Below, piece by piece: positions 60,547-64,000 of a stretch of DNA of 64,000 bases (the stretch's first letter is position 1; every line of letters begins with the position of its first letter). The DNA comes from Colivivens sp963640465 (lineage in GTDB: Bacteria > Bacteroidota > Bacteroidia > Bacteroidales > Bacteroidaceae). Below the pieces are notes generated by a model. That model was not told the origin of the DNA. It did no database searches and was given only the letters and a program-made list of their open reading frames with translations. The stretch spans positions 1 through 64,000 of the forward strand of contig CAVHYP010000006.1 in assembly GCA_963640465.1 (NCBI GenBank), given 5' to 3'. A program made the position numbers and the translations under genes.

Positions 60547-62238
60547 TTAGAGTTCCAAAATCATATCGTCGACATTTGCACCAGGAGGGGTCATAGGAAG
60601 CACATTATCTTCCTCGAGAACCGCGCACTGCAGGAGATATGGTCCGTCGGTTGACAGCATCCGTTCAATTGCCCCTTCCAGTTTGTCATGTTCTATCACT
60701 GTCTCTGACGGTATACCATATGCCTTGGCTATGAGTTCATAGTCGGGGTTCATCATCGGAGTGAATGAATAGCGGCGCTTGAAGAACATTGCCTGCCACT
60801 GGCGCACATTTCCAAGGTAGTTGTTGTTGAGCAGAATTATCTTCACCGGTGAGTGCTGCTCCATGATGGTCCCGAGCTCCTGGATTGTCATCTGCAGACC
60901 GCCGTCACCCACAAACAGGCACACTGTGCGGTCGGGAGCACCGAATGTGGCTCCTATTGCTGCAGGAAGGCCAAATCCCATAGTTCCGCATCCGCCGGAA
61001 GTGACTACACTGTGTCCTTTAGTGAACTTGAAGTAGCGGCAACCGAACATCTGGTTCTGGCCTACATCGGTGACGAGCACTGCCTCGTTCTTCGATGCCT
61101 CGCTCACCTTGTGTACAACCTCAGCCATAAGCAACGGTCCTTCGGTAGGATTGATTGCCTTGTTGATGACCTTGTCGAATTCTTTCTGGGCATAAGGCTT
61201 GAACGAATCAATCCATTCTGTATGCTTGGTCTTGTGAACCCGTCTGGTGACTTCACTCAAAGTCATCTTGCAATCGCCCACTACTGCCAATGTGGTCTTC
61301 ACATTCTTGTCAATCTCGCTTGGGTCGATATCGAAGTGCAGCACTTTTGCCTGTTTGGCATATGTATTGAGGTTGCCTGTAATACGGTCGTCGAAACGCA
61401 TGCCAACAGCGATGAGCAGGTCGCATTCGTTCGTCTTGACGTTTGGTCCGAGGTTTCCGTGCATTCCCAACATTCCCACATTGAGCGGATGGTCGGAAGG
61501 AAGATCGGACAGTCCGAGAAGAGTGCATCCCACTGGGATGTCTGCCTTCTCAACGAGTTCAAGGAGTTCCGCATGCGCATTACCGAGTTCAACTCCCTGT
61601 CCTGCAAGCAACAATGGCTTATCGGCATGGTTGATGAGCGATGCAGCCTGTTCGATTGCGTCCTTGTCAATGATGGGCACTGGCTGATAGCTGCGAATGA
61701 AGTTCACTTTCTGTGGTTCATAGTCAACCATCGATGTCTGCGCATTCTTGGCAAAGTCGAGGACAACCGGTCCGGGGCGTCCGCTCCTGGCGATATAGAA
61801 AGCACGACTCACTGCCCAAGCCACATCTTCGGCACGGCGTATCTGATAGCTCCATTTGCATATAGGATTGGTAACATTCACCACATCCACTTCCTGGAAG
61901 GCATCAGTACCAAGCATAGAAGCGCCCACCTGACCGCAAATCACGACTATCGGGGTGGAATCTATCATCGCATCGGCAATACCAGTAATCGTATTTGTGG
62001 CTCCTGGTCCGCTGGTGACGATGGCACATCCCACTTTGCCCGACACACGGGCATAGCCTTGTGCAGCATGAGCAGCTCCCTGTTCATGACGCACCAATAT
62101 GTGATGCAGTCTGTCGGTATAATCATAAAGTGCATCATAGACTGGCATGATGGAACCGCCCGGATAACCGAACAGTGTGTCAACACCTTCATTCAGCAAT
62201 GACTTCATCAATGCCTCAGCACCTGTAATCTTCTCCAT
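60547..62238 (-). CDS. ilvB: acetolactate synthase large (catalytic) subunit
   Basis: 563 residues from the ATG at 62238 (MEKITGAEALMKSLLNEGV). FGYPGGSIMPVYDAL and LVRHEQGAAHAAQGYARVSG (with the catalytic Glu) form the N-terminal thiamine diphosphate half; GDGGLQMTIQELGTI and NNNYLGNVRQWQ are the diphosphate/Mg motif; the FAD-binding middle domain contains NVGMLGMHG. It condenses two pyruvates, or pyruvate and 2-oxobutyrate. The frame upstream to 62280 lacks a ribosome binding site and homology. Confidence 0.97.
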   Translation of the reverse strand: MEKITGAEALMKSLLNEGVDTLFGYPGGSIMPVYDALYDYTDRLHHILVRHEQGAAHAAQGYARVSGKVGCAIVTSGPGATNTITGIADAMIDSTPIVVICGQVGASMLGTDAFQEVDVVNVTNPICKWSYQIRRAEDVAWAVSRAFYIARSGRPGPVVLDFAKNAQTSMVDYEPQKVNFIRSYQPVPIIDKDAIEQAASLINHADKPLLLAGQGVELGNAHAELLELVEKADIPVGCTLLGLSDLPSDHPLNVGMLGMHGNLGPNVKTNECDLLIAVGMRFDDRITGNLNTYAKQAKVLHFDIDPSEIDKNVKTTLAVVGDCKMTLSEVTRRVHKTKHTEWIDSFKPYAQKEFDKVINKAINPTEGPLLMAEVVHKVSEASKNEAVLVTDVGQNQMFGCRYFKFTKGHSVVTSGGCGTMGFGLPAAIGATFGAPDRTVCLFVGDGGLQMTIQELGTIMEQHSPVKIILLNNNYLGNVRQWQAMFFKRRYSFTPMMNPDYELIAKAYGIPSETVIEHDKLEGAIERMLSTDGPYLLQCAVLEEDNVLPMTPPGANVDDMILEL

Positions 62239-62301
62239 ATTATATATGTATGTTTTGATACTTGTTGTTTGTCCCTGCAAATTCCTGCCGGGTCAATCTT
62301 C

Positions 62302-64000
62302 TTAATCTATTATTCTCACTCCCCCCTTGTCTGCACTGCTCACACTCTGGGCATAAGCACGGAGAGACTTGCTCACTACTCTGCTTCGCTTCAGCGGTTG
62401 TTGTGGACGTGCTGCCAATTCCTCGTCGCTCAGACGTACATTTATGGAGCGGTTCGGAATGTCAATCTCAATGATGTCGCCATCCACAATCTTTCCGATG
62501 TTGCCACCATTGGCAGCTTCAGGGCTGATGTGTCCGATGCTCAGTCCGCTGGTTCCTCCGGAGAAACGTCCGTCTGTGATCAATGCGCATTCCTTGCCGA
62601 GGTGCATTGACTTTATGTATGATGTAGGATAAAGCATTTCCTGCATTCCCGGCCCACCCTTTGGTCCTTCGTGGGTGATGACAACCACGTCGCCTGCTTT
62701 CACTTTTCCTCCAAGGATTCCTTCGCAGGCATCTTCCTGGGAATCGAATACCACTGCAGGACCTGCAAACTTCCATATCTTCTCGTCGACACCTGCTGTC
62801 TTTACCACGCAACCATCTTGGGCTATGTTGCCAAACAGGATTGCCATTCCGCCGTCCTTGGTGTAGGCATGATCGATGTCGCGGATGCAGCCATTTGCAC
62901 GGTCTGTGTCGAGTGTCTCGTACGTAGTGTTCTGCACACCTAATTTATTACAGAATACTCCAGCCGGAGCCGATGAGTAGATTCTCTTTGCTTCGGAGTC
63001 GACATTCTTTTTGAGTATGCTGTATTTCTCGATGTCCTCAGCAAGTGTAGATCCATTGACACGTTTCACTGAAGTGTCAATCAGTCCACCCTTAGCCAGT
63101 TCGCCCAACAGATTGAGCATTCCTCCGGCACGTCCGCACTCCTGCACACTGTACTTCTGCGAGTTTGGTGCAAGTTTGCAAAGGAACGGAGTCTTGCGCG
63201 ACAAGCGGTCGATATCTGCCATCGTGAAATCCACTTCAGCCTCTTGTGCTACGGCAAGAAGGTGAAGCACGGTATTGGTTGACGCTCCCATGGCAATGTC
63301 AAGTGTCATGGCATTGAGGAAAGCCTGACGTGTGGCAATGCTGCGGGGAAGAACGCTGTCGTCGCCATCCTCATAGTAGGCAAAGGCATTCTTCACAATC
63401 TGACGTGCAGCTGCCTTCATCAGTTCAACTCGGTTGACGTGTGTTGCCAATATTGTTCCGTTGCCTGGCAATGAAAGTCCGATGGCTTCTGTGAGGTTGT
63501 TCATTGAATTGGCAGTAAACATTCCTGAGCAGCAACCGCAACCAGGGCAAGCTCTGTCTTCCACCTCTGCCAATTCGGCATCGCTCACCGTAGGGTCTGC
63601 ACCCTTCACCATGGCAGCAATCAGGTCGAGGTTCTCGCCTTTGTACTTGCCAGCTTCCATTGGACCACCGGACACGAACACAGCAGGGATGTTGAGCCGC
63701 ATTGCAGCCATAAGCATTCCCGGGGTTATCTTGTCGCAATTGGAGATGCAAATCATTGCATCAGCTTTGTGGGCATTCACCATGTATTCCACTGAATCGG
63801 CAATGATGTCACGGCTTGGAAGTGAATAGAGCATTCCGTCGTGTCCCATTGCAATTCCATCGTCAATGGCAATCGTATTGAATTCTGCCGCATAGCATCC
63901 GAGTTTCTCAATCTCGGCTTTCACTATAGCACCGGCATCGTGCAGATGAGTATGCCCAGGCACAAATTGGGTAAATGAGTTGACTATAGCAATGATTGGC
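62302..64000 (-). CDS. ilvD: dihydroxy-acid dehydratase (5' end beyond the window)
   Basis: More than 560 residues visible. The frame stays open to the right edge, reading PIIAIVNSFTQFVPGHTHL, which is internal to IlvD, so about 40-50 N-terminal residues lie outside. ISNCDKITPGMLMAAMR and CPGCGCCSGMFTANSMN carry the iron-sulphur cysteines; GGTSGLSIGHISPEA is the C-terminal signature with the catalytic Ser. It dehydrates dihydroxy acids to the 2-oxo precursors of valine and isoleucine. It is the first visible gene of the operon, 63 bp before ilvB. Confidence 0.97.
   Translation of the reverse strand, partial: PIIAIVNSFTQFVPGHTHLHDAGAIVKAEIEKLGCYAAEFNTIAIDDGIAMGHDGMLYSLPSRDIIADSVEYMVNAHKADAMICISNCDKITPGMLMAAMRLNIPAVFVSGGPMEAGKYKGENLDLIAAMVKGADPTVSDAELAEVEDRACPGCGCCSGMFTANSMNNLTEAIGLSLPGNGTILATHVNRVELMKAAARQIVKNAFAYYEDGDDSVLPRSIATRQAFLNAMTLDIAMGASTNTVLHLLAVAQEAEVDFTMADIDRLSRKTPFLCKLAPNSQKYSVQECGRAGGMLNLLGELAKGGLIDTSVKRVNGSTLAEDIEKYSILKKNVDSEAKRIYSSAPAGVFCNKLGVQNTTYETLDTDRANGCIRDIDHAYTKDGGMAILFGNIAQDGCVVKTAGVDEKIWKFAGPAVVFDSQEDACEGILGGKVKAGDVVVITHEGPKGGPGMQEMLYPTSYIKSMHLGKECALITDGRFSGGTSGLSIGHISPEAANGGNIGKIVDGDIIEIDIPNRSINVRLSDEELAARPQQPLKRSRVVSKSLRAYAQSVSSADKGGVRIID

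Noticed and set aside
60853..62202. 449-residue plus-strand ORF
   Set aside because: Antisense shadow of ilvB; composition reflects the opposite strand and no family is recognisable.

Overview
The window is a chromosomal segment of a member of the Bacteroidales, most likely Prevotella or a close relative. The evidence is Bacteroidota -7 promoter elements (TAnnTTTG) before many genes, Bacteroidota-restricted families (DUF3078, DUF4251, DUF4105, TamA/TamB of the lipoprotein type, a CotH protein with a dockerin-like segment and a type-IX-secretion-like tail), and a long SecA with a C-terminal zinc motif. Two runs of exactly ten Ns (4890-4899 and 54077-54086) look like scaffold joins of a draft or metagenome assembly; both sit inside genes and both can be closed in frame.

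Layout. 1-2.4 kb: 5' relic of a group II intron, YitT-type membrane protein, MaoC-type hydratase, small exported protein. 2.5-9.9 kb: GT2 glycosyltransferase overlapping an AddAB-like helicase-nuclease pair. 9.9-10.6 kb: non-coding region with a 12-unit, 42-bp tandem array. 10.7-15.5 kb: acyl-CoA synthetase with a small membrane protein, divergent from the CotH protein. 15.6-21.4 kb (minus): Dna2-like nuclease-helicase, exported nitroreductase, guaA. 21.7-28.8 kb (plus): LacI regulator, uvrB, BASS-like transporter, DUF3078 outer-membrane protein, TRIC/UPF0126 channel, DUF4251. 29.2-34.5 kb: small periplasmic protein, DUF4105 protein, secA. 35.3-39.6 kb: flippase/pyruvyl-transferase fusion, divergent from mannose-1-phosphate guanylyltransferase and a nucleoside deaminase. 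39.8-44.6 kb: dnaK (minus), then an exported VWA-like protein, a membrane partner and a cyclophilin lipoprotein. 44.8-56.7 kb (minus): RluA, TetR-fabG, radA, tamB-tamA, NUDIX. 56.8-58.8 kb: initiator tRNA, DnaJ-family co-chaperone, second group II intron relic. 58.8-64 kb (minus): ilvD-ilvB-ilvN-ilvC, a branched-chain amino-acid operon running off the right edge.

The coding content is mostly housekeeping; the unusual material is between genes. (1) A dispersed ~116-131-bp element with hairpin-bearing inverted ends (TAGGAG...CTCCTA), seven full or partial copies, nearly all just 3' of a stop codon and twice contributing the stop codon itself. (2) About a dozen short tandem arrays at gene junctions, most with a 22-bp period but with locus-specific sequence, plus the large 42-bp array whose units carry two palindromes each. 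(3) Near-consensus sigma-54 (-24/-12) promoters before both dnaK and the DnaJ-family gene, suggesting RpoN-controlled chaperone expression. (4) Two 5' group II intron relics placed immediately behind terminator hairpins. (5) A 105-bp nested inverted-repeat structure between guaA and the nitroreductase. No CRISPR array, prophage, intact insertion sequence or defence island was seen.
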